A DNA stretch of 43,955 nt from an uncultured Treponema sp. (GTDB lineage: Bacteria; Spirochaetota; Spirochaetia; Treponematales; Treponemataceae): positions 1 through 43,955 of the forward strand of contig CAMHMJ010000028.1 in the NCBI GenBank assembly GCA_946186185.1, written 5' to 3'. The translations under genes were made by a program, and so were the position numbers. This document shows, one piece after another, positions 1-7,409 of the stretch. Every line of letters begins with the position of its first letter. Position 1 is the first letter of the stretch. The notes beneath the pieces were generated by a model, which made no database searches, was not told the origin of the DNA, and saw only the letters and a list, made by a program, of their open reading frames with translations.

Positions 1-65
1 TTTAGTTGTGCCAGTTTTTTATTTGCATGTCATTTAATGCGCAATTTTCTGCTATATTACTGAAA

Positions 66-497
66 CTATATAGAAGAAAGTTCGTCCTGGGAAACCATGC
101 GGATGCCGTTTTTATCGAGGACGCGCTCGGTTTCTGGAACGTCGGTGCAGCGGATAATCATGTAGGCGCTGTTGGACTTTCGGCCGGTGAAGCCGTACAT
201 GTATTCCACGTTGCGGCCGTTGTCTGCAAGGATTTTAAGGATTTTGTTCAGGCTGCCGGATTCGTCCGGGATTTCCATGATGATAACCGGGGTTACCTTT
301 ACGATGTAGGCTGAGCGTTCAAGGGCAGCCTGTACCTGTTCTGTATTGTCCACGATAAGGCGGGCAATTCCGAAGTCGCTGGTGTCTGCCAGGTTCATGG
401 CGCGGATGTTGATATTGTGCTCAGCAAGAACATTTGTAAGCTCTGAGAGAGCATTTTTTCTGTTTTCGATAAAAATTGAAATCTGTTTAATAGTCAT
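66..497 (-). CDS. Tandem ACT-domain protein
   Basis: A 143-residue protein made of two ACT-type modules (roughly residues 1-70 and 71-143). ACT domains bind small ligands, usually amino acids. The N-terminus TIKQISIFIENRKNALSEL and the second start (VIIMEIPDESGSLNKI) show the usual beta-strand/helix pattern. No catalytic domain is attached, so this is a stand-alone regulatory or ligand-sensing protein. It lies downstream of the phenylacetate-CoA ligase gene on the same strand, a pairing common in anaerobes, which suggests that it senses an aromatic amino acid or its product (inference). The start has a strong ribosome site (CAGGAGG, 5 nt spacing) that belongs to a repeated leader element. Confidence 0.88.
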   Translation of the reverse strand: MTIKQISIFIENRKNALSELTNVLAEHNINIRAMNLADTSDFGIARLIVDNTEQVQAALERSAYIVKVTPVIIMEIPDESGSLNKILKILADNGRNVEYMYGFTGRKSNSAYMIIRCTDVPETERVLDKNGIRMVSQDELSSI

Positions 498-502
498 ATT
501 TT

Positions 503-584
503 CCTCCTGAGAGAAGCAGCTGTGCTGCTTCCTGATTGATTGGAAGCCGTTAAAAAAATTGCGTAAGCAATTTTTAGGCTGTCC
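503..584 (-). promoter_or_regulatory. Two-hairpin 5' leader element, copy 1
   Basis: An 82-bp module directly before the ACT gene. It is colinear without gaps with 4443-4524 before the amylase gene. Reading the plus strand it holds CCTCCTG (complement of the Shine-Dalgarno), an 8-bp hairpin (513-520 with 524-531, loop TGT), a conserved GGAAGCC block, a 9-bp hairpin (554-562 with 567-575, loop GTAA) and GGCTGTCC. The stems are kept by compensatory changes between copies, so the structure appears to be selected. Whether it acts as RNA in the leader or as a DNA repeat is unknown. Confidence 0.6.
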
Positions 585-627
585 TTTTGAGGTCGCTGGC
601 GGCCTGTGTTTTATAGCAAAGCGTTAA

Positions 628-649
628 GAAAATTGCGAAAGCAATTTTT
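628..649. repeat. Partial third copy: GNRA-loop hairpin
   Basis: A 9-bp stem (GAAAATTGC with GCAATTTTT, one G-T wobble) with plus-strand loop GAAA. It matches the second hairpin of the elements at 503-584 and 4443-4524. It lies just downstream of the paaK stop and could help to end paaK transcription, but the stem is AT-rich and weak. Confidence 0.45.
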
Positions 650-671
650 AGCTTTACCCTTGTGTAATAAA

Positions 672-1982
672 TTAATCGTGCAGCTTTCGGGTGTCGATTA
701 CGCGCTTTGCCTTTCCTTCCGAGCGCTCGATGGTTTTTGGAGCCACCAGAGTGACTTTTGCCTTAATCTGAAGTACGGAGAGCAGGGCGCTTTCAAGCTG
801 TTTTTCCTGTTTGTTGATTTCCGAGATGACGTCGCTGAACTTTTCTGCGGTCATTTCTACCTTGATTTCGAAGGTGTCGTTGTTGTTTACGCGGCCAACG
901 ATAATCTGGTAGTTTGCAGGGTAGCCGTTCTGAAGGAGTACGCCTTCAATCTGGCTAGGGAAGACATTTACGCCGCGGATAATCAGCATGTCGTCGGTGC
1001 GGCCCATTGGCTTACTCATTCTGACGAAGGTGCGGCCACAGGCACAAGGTGCGCGGTTTAAAACACCGATATCCTTTGTGCGGAAGCGCATAAGGGGGAA
1101 GGCCTGTTTTGTGATTGCGGTGAAGACAAGCTCGCCTTTTTCGCCGTCCGGGAGTCGTTTTCCGGTTTTTGGATCAATTGTTTCTATAATAAAGTGGTCT
1201 TCGTTTACATGCATGCCGGCCTGTTCGGCACATTCATAGGCAACTCCCGGTCCCATAACCTCGGTAAGTCCGTAGATGTCGTAGGCTTTGATGCCCAGAG
1301 ATTTTTCGATGTCCCGGCGCATTTCTTCTGTCCATGGTTCAGCGCCAAAAATTCCTGCCTTAAGATGAATGTCTTTTGGAGAAAGTCCCATTTCGTGAAG
1401 TGTTTCTCCCAGATAGGCGGCGTAGCTTGGGGTACAGCAGAGGACTGTGGATTTCATGTCCTGCATGAAGGTGATCTGGCGCTGTGTATTTCCGGCTGAA
1501 ATCGGAACAACCTGAAGTCCAAGCTTGGTTCCGCCGCCGTGAACGCCGAAGCCCCCGGTGAAGAGGCCGTAGCCGTAGGCGTTTTGCATGATGTCGTTTT
1601 CGTCGCAGCCGATGGCAACCAGCTGGCGGGCGCAGCAGTCATTCCAGATTTCAAGGTCGTCCTTGGTGTAGCCTACTACAATCTGTTTTCCGGTGGTTCC
1701 GCTGGAAGCGTGGATTCGCACAACCTGACTCATTGGAACGGCGAAAAGTCCGTAGGGGTAGGTTTGACGGAGGTCGTCCTTGCAGGTGAAAGGAATTTTA
1801 TCCAGGTCATCTAAGCCTTTGATATCATCCGGGGTAACTCCTGCTTCCTGGCATCTTTTTCTGTAGTATTCAACGTTTTCGTAAACGTGGCGGAAGTTCT
1901 GTGCAAGGCGCTCTCCCTGAAGTTTTTTAAGTTCATCAAGGGGCATGCATTCCTGTTCTTTCTGATAATATTTAATATTCAT
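672..1982 (-). CDS. paaK: Phenylacetate-CoA ligase
   Basis: A 436-residue adenylate-forming ligase of the PaaK family; full length for the family (about 430-440). It activates phenylacetate, or a related arylacetate, with ATP and CoA in the cytoplasm. Visible motifs are the P-loop SSGTTGK (93-99), YGLTE (237-241), and RTDDMLIIRGVNVFP (328-342), which carries the conserved Arg and Asp of the C-terminal hinge. The start is preceded by TTAAGGAAAAAAAT, which fits a ribosome site. The ACT protein gene follows on the same strand. In anaerobes such pairs are linked to oxidative breakdown of aromatic amino acids, but no indolepyruvate oxidoreductase genes are visible here. The exact substrate is not certain. 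Confidence 0.92.
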   Translation of the reverse strand: MNIKYYQKEQECMPLDELKKLQGERLAQNFRHVYENVEYYRKRCQEAGVTPDDIKGLDDLDKIPFTCKDDLRQTYPYGLFAVPMSQVVRIHASSGTTGKQIVVGYTKDDLEIWNDCCARQLVAIGCDENDIMQNAYGYGLFTGGFGVHGGGTKLGLQVVPISAGNTQRQITFMQDMKSTVLCCTPSYAAYLGETLHEMGLSPKDIHLKAGIFGAEPWTEEMRRDIEKSLGIKAYDIYGLTEVMGPGVAYECAEQAGMHVNEDHFIIETIDPKTGKRLPDGEKGELVFTAITKQAFPLMRFRTKDIGVLNRAPCACGRTFVRMSKPMGRTDDMLIIRGVNVFPSQIEGVLLQNGYPANYQIIVGRVNNNDTFEIKVEMTAEKFSDVISEINKQEKQLESALLSVLQIKAKVTLVAPKTIERSEGKAKRVIDTRKLHD

Positions 1983-2310
1983 ATTTTTTTCCTTAAAGTG
2001 TTATGTTTTTTGGACTTTTTGCTCTTAAAGGAGGTTTTTAGTAAAAATCCTGGGCTTTAGAAAAACCAGAATTCTGCTATTGCTCCTCTTAAGACTTGTC
2101 CGATTTTTAATGATTTATAGGGGGGGTTACCGTGCACTGCCACTGGGGCGCATTGCACAAAAAGAAATGAGATGTTCGCCCTTAGGCGAAGAAGAAATTA
2201 AAGGCAAAAAAACGGCTCTTAAGTAAGCCTGTAATTTTTAACATATACTTAATTTTATCACTGTGATGAGGAATTGTAAAGAATTTTTTTTAGTGATGCA
2301 ATTATAAAAG
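1983..2310 (-). other. Gene-free stretch with hairpins; likely paaK leader
   Basis: No gene seen. On the paaK strand it could form three stem-loops: CTTAAGAGGAG pairing with CTCCTTTAAG (2083-2093 with 2024-2034, one bulge, an inner CTGG/CCAG pair in the loop), a 9-bp stem with one mismatch (2132-2140 with 2150-2158), and TTCGCC/GGCGAA (2175-2180 with 2185-2190). The one nearest the start encloses AGGAG-like sequence. I see no convincing match to a known riboswitch. The paaK promoter was not located with confidence. Confidence 0.4.
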
Positions 2311-2314
2311 GAAA

Positions 2315-2346
2315 CCCTGCCACCATTAGAATAAATCGGGGCAGGG
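2315..2346 (-). terminator. Rho-independent terminator of the amylase gene
   Basis: On the minus strand CCCTGCC and GGCAGGG form a 7-bp GC-rich stem around a loop of about 18 nt, followed by TTTCCTTTT. It begins 14 bp after the amylase stop codon. Confidence 0.75.
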
Positions 2347-2360
2347 TGGATAGAACTGTA

Positions 2361-4433
2361 TTAGAACGAAGGTGTTACTGAAGTTGAGTTCTGGTTGTGG
2401 TTACTGCCGGATTCCCAGGTGAGGCCGGAAACTGAGGTTGTAGCACCAAGAGAATAGCTTCCCTTTAGTGCCTTCCATTCAAATGAAGAACCGGTCACAG
2501 TTACTGTTGCAGTCCAGACATTTCCGCTGGTCCAGGTACCGCGCACTGCAGTCTGCCAGCTTTTTCCCTCGTTAAAGGAACCTGTGAAATATACTGCGTT
2601 TCCGTTTCCCGTGTCGTAGGTTGCAGAAAGCTTTACGGTTTTTGTCTGGGTCTGGGATGAACCGGAGCTGGAGCTTCCCGAACTTCCGCTTGAAATCAGG
2701 GTTGCGTCTGCAATTGTGTAGTTATTTCCGGTCTGCCAGGTAAGTCCGCTGGTTGAAGTGGAAACAGATGAGCCCAGGGAATAATCACCTGTCATGTATT
2801 TCCATTCAAAGTTTGAACCAGTAACATTTGCGTACCAGCCGCCAACCGATGAGTCGTAAGTTCCGCGGATTGCTGTCTGCCAGCTGTTTCCTTCGTTGAA
2901 TGCACCTGTAAAGAAAACTGCAGATCCGTAGCCCGGGTCAACTTTTGCAACCAGCTTGTAAGTTGCTGCTGTTGAAGTTGAACTTCCGGAAGAACTTGAG
3001 CTTCCAGTCTGCTTCCACACGCCAAAGTTTGTTCCCGAGTATACAGAAGTGTAAGAGCTGTCCGGAGTGTAGTCCTGTCCGCCGATTTTTACGATGATTG
3101 TATTTTTGTCTCCCTGAATTTTTGCAACATAAAGATAGGTAGAAGCCTGAAGAACTTCAATCTTTGAATCGTAGCAGATTCCGCATTCTTTACGGATGGA
3201 AATAAGGGCATCGATGTGCTGTCTTAAGTTATAGCCTGTTCCGCTTACGCTTTTTCCTGCGATGAACTGGCTTTCGTTTCCGGTAAAGTAGTGCTGCCAT
3301 GCAACGCAAGGGTAGCCCGGGTGAGTAAGAATGAAGGCGTATGCAGGAGCAATGTCGCTTTCGTCAATAGCCCAGATTCTCTGGGTAGAACCGGTGTCGT
3401 GGTTGTCGATGAAGGTTACGGCGTAATCAGGCATGCAGCGGAACATATTGTTTGCATCTGCAAGTCGGCTCATATCCCAGAGGCCTGTGTTGCCCTCATA
3501 TCCGAAAGCGTAGTTCAGATTTCCCTTGAGTACAAAGTCGAAAACTCGTGATTTCCAGCCGCCGGAAGCAGTGTCATTAACCCAGTTCTGCATCTGATTT
3601 GACCAGGACGAGGTGTTGCTGGGATTAAAGCCGTCGGTAGGCCAGTACTCTCCAACGGAGAATTCTGCGTTGGTGGCATAGTCGTATTTTCCAACATAGT
3701 AGCCGCTGTAGCCTTTTACAAAGTCGTATCGCCAGCCCACAAAGCCTACATTTTTCATTACGTTGTTCATCCAGGAAATAATTCCGTTCTGTACATCGTA
3801 GTTTGTGTGGTCAAGGTCGCGGCCTGAACCATAACCGTCGCCTGTGTCCGGATTTCCGCGTTTTGAAGAAGCCTGCATTGCGGCAGAATTCCAGAAGCCT
3901 TCGTCGTCGGAGCAGATTGAATAGAAATTGTCGTTCCAGGAAGGATTTGTAAAATCTCCCCAGTCCGTTGTTCCGCAGCGGTGGTTGATTACGATATCAG
4001 CAATTGCCTTTGCAGGTTTAATATCGCTGATGGCAGTGCGAAGGGCTGATTCAGAGCCGTAAGCGGAATTTAAGTTGTTCAGCTGGGTTGGAAGGTAGCC
4101 GTTGATGCTTGCAGAAACGGAAGCCGGCGGAAACCATACGTAGCTGAAGGTGTTTTTGATTTCACTTGCTTTTGAAGAAACTGTGCTGTACCAGTTTGCT
4201 GCCGAACTTGAGCTTGACCAGGTAAAGCCCTGAAGCATAACGCCGGTTTTATCAAGACCATTTGCGGTCAGCGTTGAGCGTGAAGTGTGGGCAATTTCCG
4301 GAAGTTCTGACTGAGATGCAGCGCCATTTTTTTCACTGTAATTTGAATCTACTGTACAGGATGCAAGTCCTGCAAGAACCGTAGCTGAAAAGGCAATCCG
4401 TAATGCCCGTGACCATAACTTTTTTGATAACAT
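2361..4433 (-). CDS. GH13 alpha-amylase lipoprotein with two starch-binding modules
   Basis: A 690-residue secreted enzyme that cleaves internal alpha-1,4 bonds of starch. The start at 4433 is chosen because AGGAGGTA lies just upstream and the N-terminus then reads as a lipoprotein signal (LAGLASC, lipid Cys 26), so it should be anchored in the envelope. The four GH13 motifs are present: DIVINH (146-151), GWRYDFVKGY (nucleophile D237), VGEYW (acid/base E262) and FIDNHD (D346). DIVINHRCG, FIDNHDTGSTQ and AYAFILTHPGYPC closely resemble plant-type amylases (subfamily GH13_6). Ser-rich linkers lead to two homologous modules (about 491-575 and 598-680), each with VFFTGAFNEG- or VYFTGSFNEG-like motifs, resembling CBM20-type domains. 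It has its own promoter, which carries the palindrome shared with the GH31 gene. Confidence 0.93.
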   Translation of the reverse strand: MLSKKLWSRALRIAFSATVLAGLASCTVDSNYSEKNGAASQSELPEIAHTSRSTLTANGLDKTGVMLQGFTWSSSSSAANWYSTVSSKASEIKNTFSYVWFPPASVSASINGYLPTQLNNLNSAYGSESALRTAISDIKPAKAIADIVINHRCGTTDWGDFTNPSWNDNFYSICSDDEGFWNSAAMQASSKRGNPDTGDGYGSGRDLDHTNYDVQNGIISWMNNVMKNVGFVGWRYDFVKGYSGYYVGKYDYATNAEFSVGEYWPTDGFNPSNTSSWSNQMQNWVNDTASGGWKSRVFDFVLKGNLNYAFGYEGNTGLWDMSRLADANNMFRCMPDYAVTFIDNHDTGSTQRIWAIDESDIAPAYAFILTHPGYPCVAWQHYFTGNESQFIAGKSVSGTGYNLRQHIDALISIRKECGICYDSKIEVLQASTYLYVAKIQGDKNTIIVKIGGQDYTPDSSYTSVYSGTNFGVWKQTGSSSSSGSSTSTAATYKLVAKVDPGYGSAVFFTGAFNEGNSWQTAIRGTYDSSVGGWYANVTGSNFEWKYMTGDYSLGSSVSTSTSGLTWQTGNNYTIADATLISSGSSGSSSSGSSQTQTKTVKLSATYDTGNGNAVYFTGSFNEGKSWQTAVRGTWTSGNVWTATVTVTGSSFEWKALKGSYSLGATTSVSGLTWESGSNHNQNSTSVTPSF

Positions 4434-4442
4434 TTTATCATA

Positions 4443-4524
4443 CCTCCTGTGAAAGACGGCTATGCCGTTTTCTGGTGAATCGGAAGCCCTTAAGAAAATT
4501 GCGGAAGCAATTTTCAGGCTGTCC
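4443..4524 (-). promoter_or_regulatory. Two-hairpin 5' leader element, copy 2
   Basis: Second copy of the 82-bp module, in the transcribed leader of the amylase gene. It supplies the AGGAGG ribosome site 9 nt before ATG. Hairpin A is 4453-4460 with 4464-4471 (loop TAT). Hairpin B is 4494-4502 with 4507-4515 (loop GGAA on the plus strand). Relative to copy 1, four base pairs changed on both sides and one became a G-T wobble, so every pair is kept. Confidence 0.6.
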
Positions 4525-4642
4525 ACGGATAACCAAAAGCCAATTGTGCAAAGATTCCCATTCTTTTTTTTTTGACTTTTGGGTAAAATTTTGTGTTCCG
4601 CGAGATGAAAAAGTGTTACACTGATGATGAGATTGTAAGGTA

Positions 4643-4689
4643 TAGCGCTAAACCCGTTTAAATAGTATCACGACTTTTCAGTCTGTCAA
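4643..4689 (-). promoter_or_regulatory. Amylase promoter with TAGCGCTA operator
   Basis: On the minus strand: -35 TTGACA (4684-4689), 16-bp spacer, -10 TACTAT (4662-4667), then the palindrome TAGCGCTA (4643-4650), about 12 bp past the -10 box and near the expected start of transcription. The wider site GTTTAGCGCTATAC resembles LacI-family operators (central CG palindrome). The same site is placed in the same way at the GH31 gene. Confidence 0.7.
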
Positions 4690-4705
4690 GTTTTTTTTTG
4701 ATTTT

Positions 4706-5458
4706 TTAATCTTCGTAATCCTGTTGGGACCGTTTTTCCCAGTAATCGGCTTTTTCCGGGCTGTAAATCGGGGAGGCAGGATTTTCATATGCGTATAAAT
4801 CTGAAAGCCACTTCATTGTAAAAGAGATGGCGCTTCCGGAAAGGTCGCAGCTTTCCCTGTGGTTTTCAAAAATATCGATGACTTTAAGTCCCATTTCTTC
4901 GGCTTTAAGGTAGTCCTGGGCTGTCGGCTGAACCTTTGCCTCTTTTGGTGTTCGGGTGATAAAAATCCAGAGATGATTAAAGAGGGTATCCAGTGCATGG
5001 GCGCTTCCAAGACTTGCAGCTTTTTCAAAATAGGAAGTGGACTTTTCTTCATTTTCTTTAGCATTGATGTCCATGAGGTCGGTTTTTGATTCATCAAAAT
5101 AGTTGTAGACGCCGGTGCAGTACAGAAAGCCCAGGTTTTTGAGGGCATCAACATCGTTTTCTGCGGCTCTTTCTTCCAGGAAGGAAAGGCTTTCTTCAAA
5201 ATCGATTCCGAGCTCTGCTTTTACAGTGGCCAGGAGAAGGAGGGCAGAAAAGGAGTTTTTTTCAGCCGGCTTGTTTGCGGAATCATCAGCTTTTGAAGCG
5301 GAATATTCTGCGGCTTCTTTTTCGGCTTCTTCAGTGATTTTTTGAAGATAAGAAGCTTCGTCTTTCCAGTATTTCTGGTCTGGATTTCCTTCCAGCTTTG
5401 AGATTTCGGCTTTAACGGAATTGATGTAAGCGTTCCATTCGTTTGTGTTGATTTTCAT
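4706..5458 (-). CDS. Sel1/TPR-like repeat protein
   Basis: A 250-residue, mostly helical, charged protein of unknown function. The start at 5458 is chosen because GGAGGTCC lies directly before its ATG. Segments such as ENDVDALKNLGFLYCTGVYN (about 122-141) and STSYFEKAASLGSAHALDTL (about 160-180) match the Sel1-like pattern (A...LG..Y..G and A..LG...A). Such proteins are usually protein-interaction scaffolds. No signal peptide or membrane segment is seen, so it is probably cytoplasmic. It ends only 17 bp before the amylase -35 box and appears to be transcribed separately. The role is not known. Confidence 0.7.
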   Translation of the reverse strand: MKINTNEWNAYINSVKAEISKLEGNPDQKYWKDEASYLQKITEEAEKEAAEYSASKADDSANKPAEKNSFSALLLLATVKAELGIDFEESLSFLEERAAENDVDALKNLGFLYCTGVYNYFDESKTDLMDINAKENEEKSTSYFEKAASLGSAHALDTLFNHLWIFITRTPKEAKVQPTAQDYLKAEEMGLKVIDIFENHRESCDLSGSAISFTMKWLSDLYAYENPASPIYSPEKADYWEKRSQQDYED

Positions 5459-5617
5459 ATGGACCTCCGGAAATTGGTTATGGTTATAAGGCGTTTTTGT
5501 AGTTGTTTTAAGGCGTCTTACAATATAGTTCAAATTTTAAAAGCGTAAACCATCAGATGCATACAAGGGGAAGGACTCCGTCTGCGCAGTGAAACCAGGG
5601 TAAGTATAGCACATTTA

Positions 5618-5646
5618 TTGCAAAAAAAGAAAAAATCCGCAATAAT
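5618..5646 (+). promoter_or_regulatory. Promoter of the thiamine operon
   Basis: TTGCAA (5618-5623), 17-bp spacer, AATAAT (5641-5646). The expected transcription start then falls at the beginning of the TPP riboswitch. Confidence 0.5.
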
Positions 5647-5647
5647 A

Positions 5648-5740
5648 GGCGCAAAAGGGGAGCTTGGTTCAACCTTGCTGAGAGTAGACTGTTAGTCTTG
5701 ACCCATAACCTGATTTGGATAATGCCAACGTAGGGAAAAT
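5648..5740 (+). promoter_or_regulatory. TPP riboswitch (THI element)
   Basis: The conserved core is readable in order: GGGGAGC, GCTGAGA, ACCC, CCTGATTTGGATAATGCC and CGTAGGGA. These are the signature blocks of the thiamine pyrophosphate aptamer. The sequence between GCTGAGA and ACCC holds a variable hairpin (AGACT/AGTCT). A small TGCC/GGCA hairpin followed by CGCATTTTT (5743-5765) may be the expression platform, although its stem is short. It should switch off the thi genes when TPP is abundant. Confidence 0.95.
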
Positions 5741-5796
5741 CTATTGCCGTCCGGCACGCATTTTTCAAACAGGCAACTTTTTATAAGAGGCTTGTT

Positions 5797-6618
5797 ATGT
5801 TCTCAAAAATCTTTTCTAATGTGCGGGAAAACTGCCCGCTTATTCACAACATTACTAATTATGTAACAGTAAACGATGTTGCAAACATCCTTCTTGCCTG
5901 CGGGGGAAGTCCCATCATGAGCGACGATGAAGGTGAAGTTGAAGAAATCACTGCGATTTGCGGCGGTTTGAACATCAACATCGGAACCCTGAACAAAAAC
6001 ACAATTCCGTCCATGTTCCTTGCCGGTGCAAAGGCCAACGAACTTGGTCACAAGGTGCTTCTGGATCCGGTTGGAGCGGGAGCATCTGCTTTGCGTACAC
6101 AGACCGCAGTAGATTTGCTGAAGAAAGTGAAATTCGATGTAATTCGGGGAAATATTTCTGAAATCAAAACCCTTGCTCTTGGAAGCGGAACTACAAAGGG
6201 CGTTGATGCGGATGTAAGCGATGCCGTAACTGAAGAAAACCTTGAAAAATCAGTTCAGTTCGTAAAGAATTTTGCGTCAAAAATGAAGAGCGTTGTTGCG
6301 GTTACGGGAGCCATTGACCTTGTCAGTGACGGAGAAAAATGCTTTGTAATTCGTAACGGCCGTCCGGAAATGGGAAAAATCACCGGAACCGGCTGCCAGC
6401 TTAGCGGAATGACGGCAGCCTTTATCACTGCAAATCCGGATAACGTGCTTGAAGCCGCTGCAGCTTCCGTTTGTGCCATGGGACTTGCCGGGGAAATTGC
6501 CTGGAAAAAAATGAAAAAGGGCGACGGAAACTCTACCTACAGAAACAGAATCATCGATGCAATTTACAATATGAGCGGTAAAGAGCTTGAAAAGGGTGCA
6601 AAATATGAAATCAGATAG
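5797..6618 (+). CDS. thiM: Hydroxyethylthiazole kinase
   Basis: A 273-residue ThiM. It phosphorylates 4-methyl-5-(2-hydroxyethyl)thiazole with ATP, which is thiazole salvage for thiamine. Family motifs are the N-terminal PLIHNITNYVTVNDVAN (substrate pocket) and the C-terminal TGTGCQLSGMTAAF near residue 195, which holds the anion hole and catalytic Cys of the ribokinase-like fold. The ribosome site AGAGG lies upstream of ATG. It is the first gene of the operon under the TPP riboswitch, and its last 14 bp overlap thiE, so the two are probably translationally coupled. Confidence 0.96.
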   Translation: MFSKIFSNVRENCPLIHNITNYVTVNDVANILLACGGSPIMSDDEGEVEEITAICGGLNINIGTLNKNTIPSMFLAGAKANELGHKVLLDPVGAGASALRTQTAVDLLKKVKFDVIRGNISEIKTLALGSGTTKGVDADVSDAVTEENLEKSVQFVKNFASKMKSVVAVTGAIDLVSDGEKCFVIRNGRPEMGKITGTGCQLSGMTAAFITANPDNVLEAAAASVCAMGLAGEIAWKKMKKGDGNSTYRNRIIDAIYNMSGKELEKGAKYEIR

Positions 6619-7246
6619 CCTTGTGCTTTACGCGGTAACTGACCGCCACTGGACGGGAGAGAAACCCCTTTCTGAACAGGTGAAAGAGGCGCTGGAAGGT
6701 GGAGCCACAATGCTTCAGATTCGGGAAAAGACCCTTTCTGAAGCGGAGTTTGAAAAGGAAGCCCTGGAACTGCAGAAAATCTGCCGTGATTTTAATGTGC
6801 CTTTTATTGTGAACGACAATGTTGCTCTTGCCGCCAGAATTGGTGCGGACGGGGTCCATGTGGGTCAGGACGACATGAATGTGGAAGAAGCCCGCCGCCT
6901 TATTGGAAAGGATAAGATTCTGGGAGTGAGCGCCCAGACGGTGGAAGAAGCGGTCCTTGCGGAAAAGCAGGGCGCCGACTACCTTGGAGTAGGGGCGGTT
7001 TTTCCTACGGGAAGCAAGTTCGATGCAATTGAGGTTCCCCATGAGACACTGAAGGAAATCTGCCGGGCTGTAAAAATCCCTGTGGTGGCAATCGGCGGAA
7101 TTACAAAGGATAACCTTGAGGAGCTAAAGGGAAGCGGAATTGCAGGTATTTCTGTAATCAGCGCAATTTTTGCAAAGAAGAACATAAGGGAAGCAACGCA
7201 AGACCTGAAAGAGCGGACACTTGAAATGCTTACGAAGCGGGCTTAA
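6605..7246 (+). CDS. thiE: Thiamine-phosphate synthase
   Basis: A 213-residue TIM-barrel enzyme that joins HMP pyrophosphate and thiazole phosphate to give thiamine monophosphate. Motifs: QIREKTLSE (pyrophosphate binding), VNDN, GVHVGQDDM, and the C-terminal phosphate site VVAIGGI and GISVISAI. The ATG at 6605 is preferred over the in-frame TTG at 6587 because AAAAGGG lies 7-8 nt upstream and the protein then begins like other ThiE proteins. It overlaps the end of thiM. Confidence 0.96.
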   Translation: MKSDSLVLYAVTDRHWTGEKPLSEQVKEALEGGATMLQIREKTLSEAEFEKEALELQKICRDFNVPFIVNDNVALAARIGADGVHVGQDDMNVEEARRLIGKDKILGVSAQTVEEAVLAEKQGADYLGVGAVFPTGSKFDAIEVPHETLKEICRAVKIPVVAIGGITKDNLEELKGSGIAGISVISAIFAKKNIREATQDLKERTLEMLTKRA

Positions 7247-7395
7247 ATGCGTTAGGGCATGGAGTGGTGGGCGATGAGCCCAGCGACCGCAGGCTGAAAG
7301 CCGAGGACGCCGCGCGTAAGCAAGCCACGGAACGCCCGACCGGCGCAATTTGTGAACGGATGTGAACGGATTGTGCCGGGAACGCCCGGATAAAA
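7247..7395. repeat. GC-rich intergenic repeat
   Basis: This non-coding stretch is richer in GC than its surroundings. GGAACGCCC occurs twice (about 7329 and 7378) and TGTGAACGGA twice in direct order (near 7352 and 7362). A similar block ending in GGGAACGCCC-like sequence follows another gene near 42.7 kb. It looks like a dispersed intergenic element, and no protein is supported. Confidence 0.45.
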
Positions 7396-7409
7396 AAAAT
7401 GGAGTCGTA

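Noticed and set aside
1454..1654. Several long frames antisense to paaK, amylase, trp genes and GH31
   Set aside because: These are shadows of high-GC third positions in well-supported genes, without ribosome sites or recognisable domains.
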